Positions 1 to 8,971 of a stretch of DNA of 64,000 nt are shown piece after piece (positions within the stretch are counted from its first letter, which is position 1; each line of letters opens with the position of its first letter). This DNA comes from Chitinophaga barathri (GTDB taxonomy: Bacteria; Bacteroidota; Bacteroidia; Chitinophagales; Chitinophagaceae). The translations under genes were made by a program, and so were the position numbers. Location of the stretch: NCBI RefSeq assembly GCF_003807585.1, contig NZ_RMBX01000002.1, forward strand, positions 62,001-126,000, in the 5' to 3' direction. A model generated the notes under the pieces. The model ran no database searches. It was not told the DNA's origin and was given only the letters and a program-made list of their open reading frames with translations.

Positions 1-571
1 CCTGCGCTATCATGAGGGTGAGCAACGCGTAGGAGGCGATATTGAAGGGCACGCCCAGGAATACGTCCGCACTGCGCTGGTACAGCTGGCAGCTGAGTTT
101 GCCATCCGCCACGTAGAACTGGAAGAGGCAGTGACAGGGGCTGAGCGCCATATCCGGCAGTTCGGCCACGTTCCATGCGCTGATGATGAGGCGGCGGCTG
201 TCGGGGTTCTTTTTGATCTGGCTGATGAGATCGGTCACCTGGTCGATGGTTTTACCGTTGGCCCCTTCCCAGCTACGCCATTGTTTGCCGTATACGGGGC
301 CGAGGTTGCCGTCTTTGTCCGCCCATTCGTCCCAGATCTTCACGCCATGGTCCTGCAGGTAGCGCACATTGGTGTCTCCTTTGAGGAACCAGAGAAGTTC
401 GTATATGATCGATTTGAGGTGAAGCTTTTTGGTGGTCACCATGGGAAAACCGTCTTTCAGGTTGAAGCGCATCTGGTAGCCGAATACGCTCCGGGTGCCG
501 GTGCCGGTCCGGTCCGTTTTGTTATTTCCCTGAGCGATAATATGTTGTAATAGATCCAGGTATTGTTGCAT
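1..571 (-). CDS. thyA: Thymidylate synthase, partial (C-terminus beyond left edge)
   Basis: Makes dTMP from dUMP using methylene-tetrahydrofolate, in the cytoplasm. Read leftward from the ATG at 571, 190 residues are visible of a family length near 264, so the last quarter is outside the window. The start [11 protein letters not shown], the phosphate-binding arginine segment [11 protein letters not shown] and the active site [13 protein letters not shown] are all clear; the nucleophile falls at Cys146, the same number as in the E. coli enzyme. No frameshift is seen. It is divergent from the SusC gene at 1067, with about 495 bp between them. The folA gene that often follows thyA would lie outside the window. 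Confidence 0.97.
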   Translation of the reverse strand, partial: MQQYLDLLQHIIAQGNNKTDRTGTGTRSVFGYQMRFNLKDGFPMVTTKKLHLKSIIYELLWFLKGDTNVRYLQDHGVKIWDEWADKDGNLGPVYGKQWRSWEGANGKTIDQVTDLISQIKKNPDSRRLIISAWNVAELPDMALSPCHCLFQFYVADGKLSCQLYQRSADVFLGVPFNIASYALLTLMIAQ

Positions 572-1066
572 GACCCCGCAAGTTAAATGTAAATTGGGAA
601 ATAGCCTATCACAGCTATCAGATTACAGTCAGAAATAATATAAACAAAAGGGGGTAAACAAACAAATCTACTTTAACATAAATTTCATTAATCTGCAAAA
701 ATATACATTGACCATATCAACAAGATCGTAACACTAACTATAAATCTAAACGCTTAAAAGATAAAGGCACTATTCGTTTATCATCAACCCAAAATTATCC
801 GTTGCAGGGTCAGACCATGCAGCAGAACGAACTCGTGAAGCACACAGAAACCCGGAGCCTGAGAGCTGACACAACACATCAGAACTTTCCCATCTGGCCT
901 TGCAGTTGATAAGATTTTTTATCAACCTCTAAATTCTATTATCATGCAACTAAATGTACCACATTGACAGCATGGGCTGGCTTCCATTTGCCCAACCCGA
1001 AACCATGCTCCTGAAAGACTTTTTTATCAACCTGTTATCATTCTTAAACCTCTAAATCGCCAGAAC
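572..1066. other. Intergenic region with duplicated SusC leader sequence
   Basis: This 495-bp stretch holds no convincing gene. The 14-mer TTTTTTATCAACCT occurs at 915-928 and again at 1020-1033, and both copies are followed by CCTCTAAAT and then an ATGCANCT start. The second copy leads into the SusC gene at 1067; the first leads into a seven-codon frame (944-967, MQLNVPH then stop). An 8-bp stem GTTGATAA/TTATCAAC with a six-base loop lies at 905-926, directly in front of the first copy. This may be a duplicated 5' leader or an attenuator-like element. No exact TAnnTTTG box was found for either flanking gene; thyA has only the near match TACATTTA. Confidence 0.5.
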
Positions 1067-4036
1067 ATGCATCTGTCCAAACAATTCACATTGCTGGTAT
1101 TGCTGCTATTGATGACGGTAGCAACATTCGCCCAGCAACAAAGGGTGACCGGCACCGTGTCCGACGCCTCCGGCAATCCCGTGCCCGGGGTTACCGTCAG
1201 GGTACAGGCCACTAACCGGGGCACCGTTACCGACGGCCAGGGACGGTATTCCATCGAAGCCGTGAACGGGAACACCCTGATCTTTTCTTACACCGGTTAC
1301 AAGTCGCAGAACAACGTGATCAACGGGCCCACGCTGAACGTAACCATCCAGGAAGACTACGCCAACCTTGATGAGGTAGTGATCACGGGCCTGGCCACTT
1401 CTGTAAAAAGAAGCAACCTCGCCAATGCGGTGGCCACTATTTCAGCCAAACAACTTTACGGCGTTGCGCCGGCACAGACATTTGACGCTGCTTTGAGCGG
1501 CAAGATCCCCGGCGCACTGATCACCGCGAATACCGGCGCGCCCGGCGGCGGCATTTCCGTAAAGATGCGCGGGGTCACCTCCATCTTCAGTAATTCACAA
1601 CCGCTGTATGTGGTGGATGGCATATTCATCTCAAACATCAGCGTACCCGCCGGTCTCAACCTGATCACCGGCGCAGCCACGGCAGGCAACCCGCAGAACC
1701 AGGACAATCCTTCCAGCCGCGTGGCGGACATCAACCCGGACGATATCGAGAACATCGAAATACTCAAAGGCGCATCCGCGGCCGCCATTTACGGCTCCAA
1801 AGCAGCGGCGGGCGTAATACTCATCACCACCAAAAAAGGCACCGGCATCGGCCGCACCATCGTGCGCCTGCGGCAGGACCTTGGCTGGGGCGAGGCCCGC
1901 AAACTGCTGGGCGTACGCCAGTTCACCGAGCAGACCGCTTTTGACAAAGGCGGCGCGGCAGCGAGAGATATGTTCATCGCGGCGCGTAACGCAGGCAAAC
2001 TGTACGATTATGAAAAAGAAATGTATGGCGAAAAAGGCCTGATCTCCAATACAAACGCGAGCGTGAACGGCGGCACGGAACGCACCGGCATGTATTTCTC
2101 CGCCAACAGGAGAAGCGAGGAAGGCATCATCAAAAACTCCGGCTACCTGAACAATGCCGTGCGCATGAACATCGACCACCAGCTGAGCGACCGCATCAGC
2201 CTGGCTTTACGCGCGTCTTACATGAACACTTCAGCGGACCGCGGCCTGACGAACAATGATAACAACAGCGTGACCTACGGCGTGTCCCTCGCTACCGTTC
2301 CGCAATACCTGGAACTGCACCCCGATGCGAACGGCGTATATCCCGTCAATCCCTCGGCGGCGAACCCGCTTGAAACAAGGGACAAGATGCGGAACAACGA
2401 AACCACGAACCGCTTTATCACCGGCGGCGAAGTGAGAGCCACCCTGCATACGAACGACCGCACCAATACCAAACTGATCGTACGCGGCGGTGTGGATTTC
2501 TTTAACCTGAAAACGGAGGCTATCTTCCCCCGTACCCTGCAATTCATGAAAGGCGGGCTGGAAGGCGCATCCATCCAGGGGAATACGAACAACCTCAATA
2601 CAAACCTGGCCGGCGTGCTGGTGAATAGTTTCGCGGCGAACAACGATCTCAACTTCACCACTTCATTAGGCGCCACACTGGAAACCAATTCGCTGGACCA
2701 CATCCTCGCCATCGCCACGAACCTGATACCCGACCAGAGCAACGTGGACCAGGCCGCCAGCTCCCAGCTCCAGCAGTTCCGCCAGAAGTACCGCGACAAC
2801 GGTATTTTTATACAGGAAGAAGTATTGATCATGGATGCGATCACCCTGAGCGCCGGCGTACGTTTTGACCGGAGCACAAACAATGGCGATTATAAAAAAT
2901 ACTTTGTGTTACCCAAAGCCTCCGCATCCTGGAACCTCGCCAAGATGCCATTCTGGAGCATCGAAACCGTGAACAGCTTCAAACTCCGCGCGGCATATGG
3001 CCAGGCGGGCAACGTAGCCCCTTACGGCGCCAAGTTCCTCGCGCTTACCTCCAGTAATATCGGCGGGCAACCGGGCTCTCTGGTGGACAACCAGTTCGGC
3101 AACCCGGACATTGAGCAGGAACGCCAGACAGAACTGGAAGCAGGGCTGGACGTGAGTTTCTTCAACGGTCGCCTGACCTTTGAAGGAACCTACTACAACA
3201 AAAAGATCTACGATCTGCTGCTGCGCAGGAACGTAGCTTCCTCCAGCGGCTTTACACAGCAGTGGGTGAACGGCGGTGACCTGCGGAACCAGGGCGTGGA
3301 AATAGGTATCGGCGCGATACCGGTGAATACCAAACGTTTCCGCTGGAACGCACAGCTGAACTTCTGGAAAAACAAGTCGCAAATTACCAAACTCACCATC
3401 CCCGCCTTCCCGATGGGCGCATTCGGCAACACGCTGGGCAACTTCTTTATTGAAGAAGGCAAATCCGCCACACAGATCATCGGTACACTCGGCGGCGGCA
3501 AAGGCGTGGGCGTGCTCGGCAATTCAGAGCCGGACTTCCAGCTGAGCTTTTACAACGACCTTACCTTCCTCACCAATTTCAGCCTCCGCGTGATGCTGCA
3601 TTGGAAAAAAGGAGGGGACAACATCAACCTGACACAATATCTCTCGGACATTTTCCAGACCACGTATGACTACGACGATGACCAAAACGGCAACGGCATA
3701 AAAGACGGCGTGGACAGGATGGCGGCAGCAGCGGCCACCGACGCGAGCGTGAGGGTGCAGGACGCGTCTTATGTGCGCATCCGCGAGATCGGGCTGTATT
3801 ACAACATCCCCATCCCGAAAAACAATATCATCTCCGCCGTGAACGTAGGTATTTCAGCGAACAACTGGTTCACCTGGACAGATTATGACAGTTACGATCC
3901 GGAAACATCCAACTTCGGAAGCAACACCATTTCCACCGCCACTTCGCGCGGCAGCAACGGTATCAGCTCCGGCGTGGAAGTAACGCCGTACCCCGCGGTT
4001 AAACGGGCCATGTTTCACCTGGGCGTAACCTTCTGA
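1067..4036 (+). CDS. SusC/RagA-family TonB-dependent outer membrane receptor
   Basis: Outer-membrane TonB-dependent transporter of the SusC family, which imports oligosaccharides or other oligomers with a SusD lipoprotein lid. At 989 aa it is full length. A signal peptide ends near TFAQ (residue 22). A carboxypeptidase-regulatory-like beta domain follows (about 26-105), then the plug with its usual signature ILKGASAAAIYGSKAAAG, then the barrel ending in GVTF with a terminal aromatic residue. The substrate cannot be told from the sequence, and no glycosidase, sigma factor or anti-sigma gene is adjacent. The SusD partner starts 25 nt downstream. Confidence 0.95.
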   Translation: MHLSKQFTLLVLLLLMTVATFAQQQRVTGTVSDASGNPVPGVTVRVQATNRGTVTDGQGRYSIEAVNGNTLIFSYTGYKSQNNVINGPTLNVTIQEDYANLDEVVITGLATSVKRSNLANAVATISAKQLYGVAPAQTFDAALSGKIPGALITANTGAPGGGISVKMRGVTSIFSNSQPLYVVDGIFISNISVPAGLNLITGAATAGNPQNQDNPSSRVADINPDDIENIEILKGASAAAIYGSKAAAGVILITTKKGTGIGRTIVRLRQDLGWGEARKLLGVRQFTEQTAFDKGGAAARDMFIAARNAGKLYDYEKEMYGEKGLISNTNASVNGGTERTGMYFSANRRSEEGIIKNSGYLNNAVRMNIDHQLSDRISLALRASYMNTSADRGLTNNDNNSVTYGVSLATVPQYLELHPDANGVYPVNPSAANPLETRDKMRNNETTNRFITGGEVRATLHTNDRTNTKLIVRGGVDFFNLKTEAIFPRTLQFMKGGLEGASIQGNTNNLNTNLAGVLVNSFAANNDLNFTTSLGATLETNSLDHILAIATNLIPDQSNVDQAASSQLQQFRQKYRDNGIFIQEEVLIMDAITLSAGVRFDRSTNNGDYKKYFVLPKASASWNLAKMPFWSIETVNSFKLRAAYGQAGNVAPYGAKFLALTSSNIGGQPGSLVDNQFGNPDIEQERQTELEAGLDVSFFNGRLTFEGTYYNKKIYDLLLRRNVASSSGFTQQWVNGGDLRNQGVEIGIGAIPVNTKRFRWNAQLNFWKNKSQITKLTIPAFPMGAFGNTLGNFFIEEGKSATQIIGTLGGGKGVGVLGNSEPDFQLSFYNDLTFLTNFSLRVMLHWKKGGDNINLTQYLSDIFQTTYDYDDDQNGNGIKDGVDRMAAAAATDASVRVQDASYVRIREIGLYYNIPIPKNNIISAVNVGISANNWFTWTDYDSYDPETSNFGSNTISTATSRGSNGISSGVEVTPYPAVKRAMFHLGVTF

Positions 4037-4061
4037 TCAGTTCAACTTAAAAAGAATCATC

Positions 4062-5354
4062 ATGAAACAACATAGCATATTACTGTTTAGCGCAATGCTG
4101 CTGGGCCTGGGGGCTTGCCAGAAGGGCGAGATACCCAACCTGAACACGCCGGTGGCCAGCGCGATCATTGCAAACGGCACGAAGGAGCAGATCGATAACC
4201 TGGCGGTGGCCATGGAATCCGGCATGCGGCCTACGCTGAATACATATTTCGACGCCATCGGTTTACAGGGAAGGGAAATATACCGCTTCTCCGGTTCAGA
4301 GCCGAGATATACCACCGAGCTGATGGGTACATCGCCGCTGGATAACAACACCTTTTACACCACCAACCCCTGGGCTTCCCGCTACCGGGTAGTGCGGCAG
4401 GCGAACACGCTGATAGACGCGGTGAATGCATCATCCAGGCTTTCGGCGAACGAGAAAAAAGGATACCTCGGTTATGCAAAGACCATCATGGCCTACCAGC
4501 TGCTGATCACCCTGAACATGCAGTATACGAACGGCATCCGCACGGACGTAAAAGACCCGAACAAACTCGGGCCCATCAAAGGTTACCCTGAAAGCCTGAC
4601 GGATATTGCGAACATGCTGAATGAGGGGCTGACAGACCTGACGGGCAGCGAAATTGTTTTCCCGGTAACCATCGTAACGGACGTGACACCCCTCAAGCTG
4701 CAACGGTTCAACCGTTCACTGGCCGCCCGTGTAGCCGTATACCGCCAGCAGTGGGCCGAAGCCCTCACAGCCCTGAACGGGTCTTCCTTTGACCTGAATG
4801 GAGATATTAACGCCGGGTATGTACATATCTTCTCGGCCAATTCCGGCGACCAGCTGAACCCTGTATTCCTGCCGCAGAACAACTCCGGTGAAAACCGCCT
4901 GGCGCATCCTTCGTATGCCCTGCAGATCGCCCCCGGAGACGACCGCATCGGGAAAGCCACGCTGAGAACAGCCACTGCTTCCCTGGACGGGCTCAGCTCC
5001 AACCGCGACGTATGGATACACCGGAGCAACACCGCTCCTGTGTACATCATCCGGAACGAAGAACTGATCCTGATCTACGCCGAAGCGAAGATCCAGCTGA
5101 ACCAGCTGCCGGATGCCATCGTGGCGCTGAACAGGGTCAGGATCGCACACGGCCTGCCTGCGTATGCGGGGGCATCCAACCAGCCGGCCCTTATCACGGA
5201 AATGCTGAACCAGCGCCGCTGGTCCCTGTTCGCCGAAGGCCACCGCTGGATAGACATGCGGCGTTACAACCGCCTGAACCAGCTGCCGAACGACCGGCCG
5301 GGCGATAAGGTATGGGATAAGTTCCCCATCCCGCTGCCCGAATCCAACCAATAA
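4062..5354 (+). CDS. SusD/RagB-family nutrient-binding lipoprotein
   Basis: Surface-exposed lipoprotein that caps the SusC channel and binds the incoming nutrient. The N-terminus is a lipoprotein signal with lipobox LGAC (Cys19). The C-terminal part has the typical SusD segment with RNEELILIYAEAKIQL and QRRWSLFAEGHRWIDMRRY. At 430 aa it is on the short side for SusD (commonly 450-550). It is co-transcribed with the SusC gene (25-nt gap), and a hairpin terminator follows at 5411. The ligand is unknown. Confidence 0.94.
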   Translation: MKQHSILLFSAMLLGLGACQKGEIPNLNTPVASAIIANGTKEQIDNLAVAMESGMRPTLNTYFDAIGLQGREIYRFSGSEPRYTTELMGTSPLDNNTFYTTNPWASRYRVVRQANTLIDAVNASSRLSANEKKGYLGYAKTIMAYQLLITLNMQYTNGIRTDVKDPNKLGPIKGYPESLTDIANMLNEGLTDLTGSEIVFPVTIVTDVTPLKLQRFNRSLAARVAVYRQQWAEALTALNGSSFDLNGDINAGYVHIFSANSGDQLNPVFLPQNNSGENRLAHPSYALQIAPGDDRIGKATLRTATASLDGLSSNRDVWIHRSNTAPVYIIRNEELILIYAEAKIQLNQLPDAIVALNRVRIAHGLPAYAGASNQPALITEMLNQRRWSLFAEGHRWIDMRRYNRLNQLPNDRPGDKVWDKFPIPLPESNQ

Positions 5355-5410
5355 TCAGAGGAGCACTGATACCCTGGGATGCCGGGTAAACCCGGACCCC
5401 GGAAAAACGA

Positions 5411-5440
5411 AAGGGCCACCGTACCGATACGGCGGCCCTT
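5411..5440 (+). terminator. Intrinsic terminator-like hairpin after SusC/SusD pair
   Basis: AGGGCCACCGTA pairs with TACGGCGGCCCT around a CCGA loop, with one G-U pair. It lies 56 nt after the SusD stop. The following bases are only mildly T-rich on the plus strand, and A residues precede the stem. Confidence 0.6.
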
Positions 5441-5631
5441 CGTATATAAGATCAAATCATTGATCATCAACGTACCTCCGGGATTAGACAACGGCAGAAG
5501 CCTATAGGAGGAAGATTACACTATTGGACATTTACATGCAGCCGGGGACCGGACGCTGAAAAAGGATTAACTCATTGACCTTCAAAGTATCTCCCGGCTC
5601 AGGAGCTGACAGATCTGGTGAAACGAAATAG

Positions 5632-5665
5632 AAAAAGCCGTTCCTGGCGAGGAGCGGCTTTTTTT
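5632..5665. terminator. Bidirectional intrinsic terminator
   Basis: AAAGCCGTTCC and GGAGCGGCTTT form a stem with one G-U pair, followed by seven T on the plus strand and flanked by an A-run that gives T residues on the minus strand. It probably ends the minus-strand proline dehydrogenase transcript about 100 nt after its stop, and can also stop read-through from the SusD side. The remaining sequence of the 5355-5765 gap shows no gene. Confidence 0.75.
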
Positions 5666-5765
5666 ACTTTGCATAGCAGTAATTGGTTCCCGGTTATAAT
5701 GTGTTGATAATTTGCCTGTTGATTCCGTATAACGGGCCTGGCGGCAAAAAGTTACATTTCCCCGG

Positions 5766-6947
5766 TTAAATTCCCCTGCGTTTCATTTCTTTCCTTATAA
5801 GGCTCAGTTCCCGGCCCATAGAGCCTGCAATGGAGGTGTTTTCCTGCGCCCGGCGGATCAGGTAAGGCACTACGTCCTTCACGGGGCCATAAGGCAGATA
5901 TTTGGATACCCGGTAACCGGCATGCGCCAGGTTGAAGGTGATATTGTCGCTCATACCGTAGAGCTGGGAAAAACTAACCCTGGGATGGTTGTGCGGGATG
6001 TTTTTTTCGTCCAGCAGGCGGGCGGCCAGCATACAGCTGTCCTCGTTGTGCGTACCGATAAATACGGCCAGGTGGTCCAGGTGATCGAGGCAGAAGCTCA
6101 CCGCCGCGTCATAGTCCTCATCCGCTGCATCTTTATTCGGCTGGATCGGTGAAGGATAGGCGTTTTCTTCCGCGCGTTTCCTTTCTTTTTCCATATATGC
6201 CCCGCGCACTAGTTTGGCGCCCAGCAGGTAACCCGCAGCTTTGGCTTTTTCAAAGCTCAGGTGCAGGAAGTCCAGCCGGTCGTGGCGGTACATCTGGAAG
6301 GTATTGTATACGATCACCTCTCCCCTGTTGAACAGGCTCATCATTTCATCCGCAAGATCGTCCACCGGTTGCTGCACCCAGGATTCTTCCGCGTCTACCA
6401 GTACGCCCACCTTGCCCTTGGCGGCGGCGGCGCAAATGGTATGGATGCGTTTGCGCACCCTTTCAAATTCTTCTTTTTCTTCCTGTGTGAGCGTTTCGCC
6501 ATTATGCATCTTTTCCAGCAGCTCAAAGCGGGCGAAGCCGGTCACTTTGATGGGGATAAAGGGAATGTGCGGTTTGCCGGTGGCATATTGGATGGCCCGC
6601 AGGAATTCCGGCAGGGCATTGTCGTAGTTGTCCTCTCCTTCCACCGCTTCCACGCTGTAATCCAGGGCTACGCCCACACCGAACTTACCCAGCTCTTCAG
6701 CCGCCTTCACTGCTTCTTCCAGGGTTTCGCCTCCGCAGAACTGGTTGAAGATCGTAGCCTTGATAATGCCTTTTACGGGCAAACGCAGTTTGAACGCAAG
6801 GGGTGTGGCAAACGCGCCGAACTTTACCAGCCAGGGCTTGCCGATATTGCTGAATAAAAAATTGGCGCGTTTCAACGCCCTGTTCGACATATGTTCGAAT
6901 GCGATAGCCGTATCCTCGAATGATAATGGTGGTTGCTGCTTTTCCAT
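5766..6947 (-). CDS. Proline dehydrogenase (PRODH family)
   Basis: FAD-dependent oxidation of proline to pyrroline-5-carboxylate, the first step of proline catabolism. This is a stand-alone PRODH of 393 aa, not a PutA fusion. The core motifs are clear: GAKLVRGAYMEKER and, near the C-terminus, LPYGPVKDVVPYLIRRAQEN, which binds substrate and flavin. The longest frame starts at a TTG (6956), but that TTG lies inside a -7 promoter box, so the ATG at 6947 (MEKQQPPLSF) is taken as the start. It is a single gene; no P5C dehydrogenase is nearby. The terminator is at 5632-5665. Confidence 0.94.
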   Translation of the reverse strand: MEKQQPPLSFEDTAIAFEHMSNRALKRANFLFSNIGKPWLVKFGAFATPLAFKLRLPVKGIIKATIFNQFCGGETLEEAVKAAEELGKFGVGVALDYSVEAVEGEDNYDNALPEFLRAIQYATGKPHIPFIPIKVTGFARFELLEKMHNGETLTQEEKEEFERVRKRIHTICAAAAKGKVGVLVDAEESWVQQPVDDLADEMMSLFNRGEVIVYNTFQMYRHDRLDFLHLSFEKAKAAGYLLGAKLVRGAYMEKERKRAEENAYPSPIQPNKDAADEDYDAAVSFCLDHLDHLAVFIGTHNEDSCMLAARLLDEKNIPHNHPRVSFSQLYGMSDNITFNLAHAGYRVSKYLPYGPVKDVVPYLIRRAQENTSIAGSMGRELSLIRKEMKRRGI

Positions 6948-6953
6948 GGCGGG

Positions 6954-6984
6954 CAAAGTTAAGGGGCTGGTATTGTTTTAACAA
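6954..6984 (-). promoter_or_regulatory. Promoter of proline dehydrogenase gene, leaderless geometry
   Basis: Minus strand: TTG (6982-6984), 20-bp spacer, then TAACTTTG (6954-6961), matching the Bacteroidota -33/-7 promoter. Only six bases separate the box from the ATG at 6947, so transcription should begin at or next to the start codon. Confidence 0.7.
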
Positions 6985-7103
6985 AAAAGAGCAGCCACTC
7001 ATGATAGTTTTCTGACATACAAGCAGAAACACCGCTGCGGTCTGGAGATTTTTTTATTATATTTATCCCGGGACAGTGTTACACCAAAATCGTATTCCCA
7101 ACC

Positions 7104-7925
7104 ATGAGCGCAGCACATACGCAATTCCGGCGGCCAAGGCTTCCACTGTATATGAAAAAACGGCGTAACTGGCAACCTGTTGCCCTTACGCTGATCGTCG
7201 TTATGCTCATTGCATCCGGCACCTTGTATTACCTTGCGGGCCGCCACCAGCGCAGCTCTGCCATGCTCGAGCCGGGCAAACGGTATGTTACTTTCCAGAG
7301 CTCCTACGGCGAGCGGAAAATGGTAAAACTGCCGGACAGCACGCTCGTGATCCTGAACTCCCGTTCCAAACTTTATATGCCCGAAGGTTATCCGCAGAAC
7401 CGTGCCCTGGTACTGGATGGGGAAGCGTTTTTTTCCGTGCCGCCCGCCGGTCAGGAAATGGTCATTTTAACGGATAAGCTCAAAACCCGCACACCCGGCG
7501 CCACCTTCCGCCTCCGCTCCCTGGAAAGCCAGAGCGGGGCCTATTGCCTGGTGCTCAGCGGGCAGGCCAATGTGGGCAAAAGCTACCACTCGCCTACGGA
7601 TAACGCCACCGAAGACCTGGTTGCCGGCCAGAGCGTACTGGCCAATAAAGGCATAGACCTCATGGAAAAAGAGACCTTCGAACTGGCGGAACAGGAAGAT
7701 TGCCTGCAGGGAAAGCTGGTTTTCAACAATACACCGCTTCCCGCGGCGTTAAAGAAGATGGAAGACTGGTTTGGCGTGGAGATGGAAATGAGGGGCAACG
7801 GCCGCAGCAAATACGTTACCGGGGTATTTAATCCCGCATCCGTAGAGGACCTGCTGGCAACCCTCGGAGATAGTATCGGTTTTACCTACCGCGTCACCCG
7901 GGACAAAGTGGTGATCAAGTTCTGA
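7104..7925 (+). CDS. FecR-family protein, orphan (FecR domain plus DUF4974)
   Basis: FecR-like protein of 273 aa. A short basic cytoplasmic tail (residues 1-24) is followed by one membrane segment (about 25-45), a periplasmic FecR beta domain (about 60-190, with the core VKLPDSTLVILNSRSKL) and a C-terminal DUF4974 secretin/TonB short-domain-like part (PLPAALKKMEDWFGVEMEM). Such proteins normally sit between an ECF sigma gene and a SusC gene and relay the receptor signal. Here no sigma factor is adjacent, and the cytoplasmic tail is shorter than the usual sigma-binding region of about 80 residues. It could be a decoupled or signal-only member. A strong terminator follows. Confidence 0.85.
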   Translation: MSAAHTQFRRPRLPLYMKKRRNWQPVALTLIVVMLIASGTLYYLAGRHQRSSAMLEPGKRYVTFQSSYGERKMVKLPDSTLVILNSRSKLYMPEGYPQNRALVLDGEAFFSVPPAGQEMVILTDKLKTRTPGATFRLRSLESQSGAYCLVLSGQANVGKSYHSPTDNATEDLVAGQSVLANKGIDLMEKETFELAEQEDCLQGKLVFNNTPLPAALKKMEDWFGVEMEMRGNGRSKYVTGVFNPASVEDLLATLGDSIGFTYRVTRDKVVIKF

Positions 7926-7976
7926 CCTTTGGAATTTCCATATCCTAGATAAGTCGTGGATATTCGCGGCAAAGAA

Positions 7977-8007
7977 ATGCCGGTTGTGCGAAGCAGACAA
8001 CCGGCAT
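7977..8007. terminator. Intrinsic terminator after FecR-like gene
   Basis: Perfect 11-bp stem ATGCCGGTTGT/ACAACCGGCAT with a nine-base loop, followed by ATTTTATTT on the plus strand. It lies between convergent genes and could serve both. Confidence 0.85.
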
Positions 8008-8029
8008 ATTTTATTTCAAGCAGTACCGT

Positions 8030-8509
8030 TTACAATATCCTTGGAAACGTCATCGAAATCTTCTCAATTAATTTATCATAGAGCTCATACGGAAATTCTC
8101 CCTCCCGCTCCGTTGCAAAACTTTTTTCAGGCAACAGGTGATAAATCTTTTTCAATTGGTAGAACATGATCACCAAAAACTGTTTAAGCTTGATCTGAAA
8201 GCCCGCAATCTTTTCATATTTCTCCTTGCCATGCTGGTCCAGGCTAGATCCTATTTCTATCGAAAGAATATGATGCTGTGTGTCATCTCTTTTTACCCAG
8301 AGTGAATTCCAACCCGGCTCTTCCCACCACATGATCCTGATCTCATTTTCATTATTCAACAATGAAAGTAACAGACTTGCGATATCATACAATGGGTCAC
8401 TAAGTGAAGAGGAAGCACCGATCTGATGAACTTCTCCCTTTATGTTAACCAAAAGAGTTGCCCAACCATGTTTATGTAGGATTAGCGAAAAATCAATATC
8501 ATCATTCAT
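8030..8509 (-). CDS. Hypothetical protein, AT-rich orphan
   Basis: Open frame of 159 aa from an ATG (MNDDIDFSLILHKHGWATLL) that I do not recognise. It has no signal peptide and no clear membrane segment. It is an acidic, aromatic-rich protein with a WWEEPGWNSLWV stretch and a C-terminal helical part. Composition is clearly more AT-rich than both neighbours, which suggests recent acquisition. The general look (small, soluble, single gene, no family motif) resembles immunity-type proteins of polymorphic toxin systems, but no toxin gene is next to it, so this is only a guess. Confidence 0.6.
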   Translation of the reverse strand: MNDDIDFSLILHKHGWATLLVNIKGEVHQIGASSSLSDPLYDIASLLLSLLNNENEIRIMWWEEPGWNSLWVKRDDTQHHILSIEIGSSLDQHGKEKYEKIAGFQIKLKQFLVIMFYQLKKIYHLLPEKSFATEREGEFPYELYDKLIEKISMTFPRIL

Positions 8510-8559
8510 TAAAGCTGGCCGTTTGAATCAAATATAAAAACCTTCTATCATAACAAAAA

Positions 8560-8588
8560 GACCTTGCAGGGCATACTCCTGCAAGGTC
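8560..8588 (-). terminator. Intrinsic terminator of the 8614-9985 transcript
   Basis: Perfect 11-bp stem GACCTTGCAGG/CCTGCAAGGTC, followed on the minus strand by CTTTTTGTT. It lies 25 nt after the stop of the 111-aa gene. Confidence 0.85.
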
Positions 8589-8613
8589 CTTAATTATATA
8601 AACCTTCTCCGGC

Positions 8614-8949
8614 TCAGAACTCTCGCTCTTCCACCGGCAGGCTCCTGATCATGTTGTTAAAAAGGTCCCCTTCGTAATCGTCATACGCACCGTAAGCATT
8701 GATGATGTAACCAATGAAACCGTCCGCGTTTTCAAGAAGGTAGAGCACCGCGGAATCGGATGGGTTACTGTCTCCTTCGAAGCGGTAGGTACGGATGATC
8801 TTCATGCCTTCGCAGCTGAATATACGGCCTGAGTCCTGGTCTTCCAGCCGGCCGTCTTCCAGGAGCCGCAGCTCATGATCGATGCCGCGTTCTTTCAATA
8901 CTTCCATCACGCCGCTGAGCGTGGTCATTCCATTGGGTGTCGTTTCCAT
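8614..8949 (-). CDS. Small conserved Bacteroidota protein (unknown function)
   Basis: Soluble acidic protein of 111 aa. The pattern, a helical start (TTLSGVMEVLKERGIDHELR), then YRFEGDSNPSDSAVLYLLE and IINAYGAYDDY, resembles a family of roughly 100-residue Bacteroidota proteins that databases often label phosphoribosylpyrophosphate synthetase. It is far too short for that enzyme and has no PRPP loop, so the label should not be trusted. It starts 22 nt after the stop of the upstream isomerase-like gene and shares its terminator, so the two are probably one transcript. Confidence 0.7.
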   Translation of the reverse strand: METTPNGMTTLSGVMEVLKERGIDHELRLLEDGRLEDQDSGRIFSCEGMKIIRTYRFEGDSNPSDSAVLYLLENADGFIGYIINAYGAYDDYEGDLFNNMIRSLPVEEREF

Positions 8950-8971
8950 ATGACGATTATTTTGAGTTTGA

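Noticed and set aside
5457..5602. Two 31-bp stretches (5457-5487 and 5572-5602) with about 23 matching positions
   Set aside because: Similarity is too low, and no function or further copies were seen; possibly decayed coding sequence or chance.
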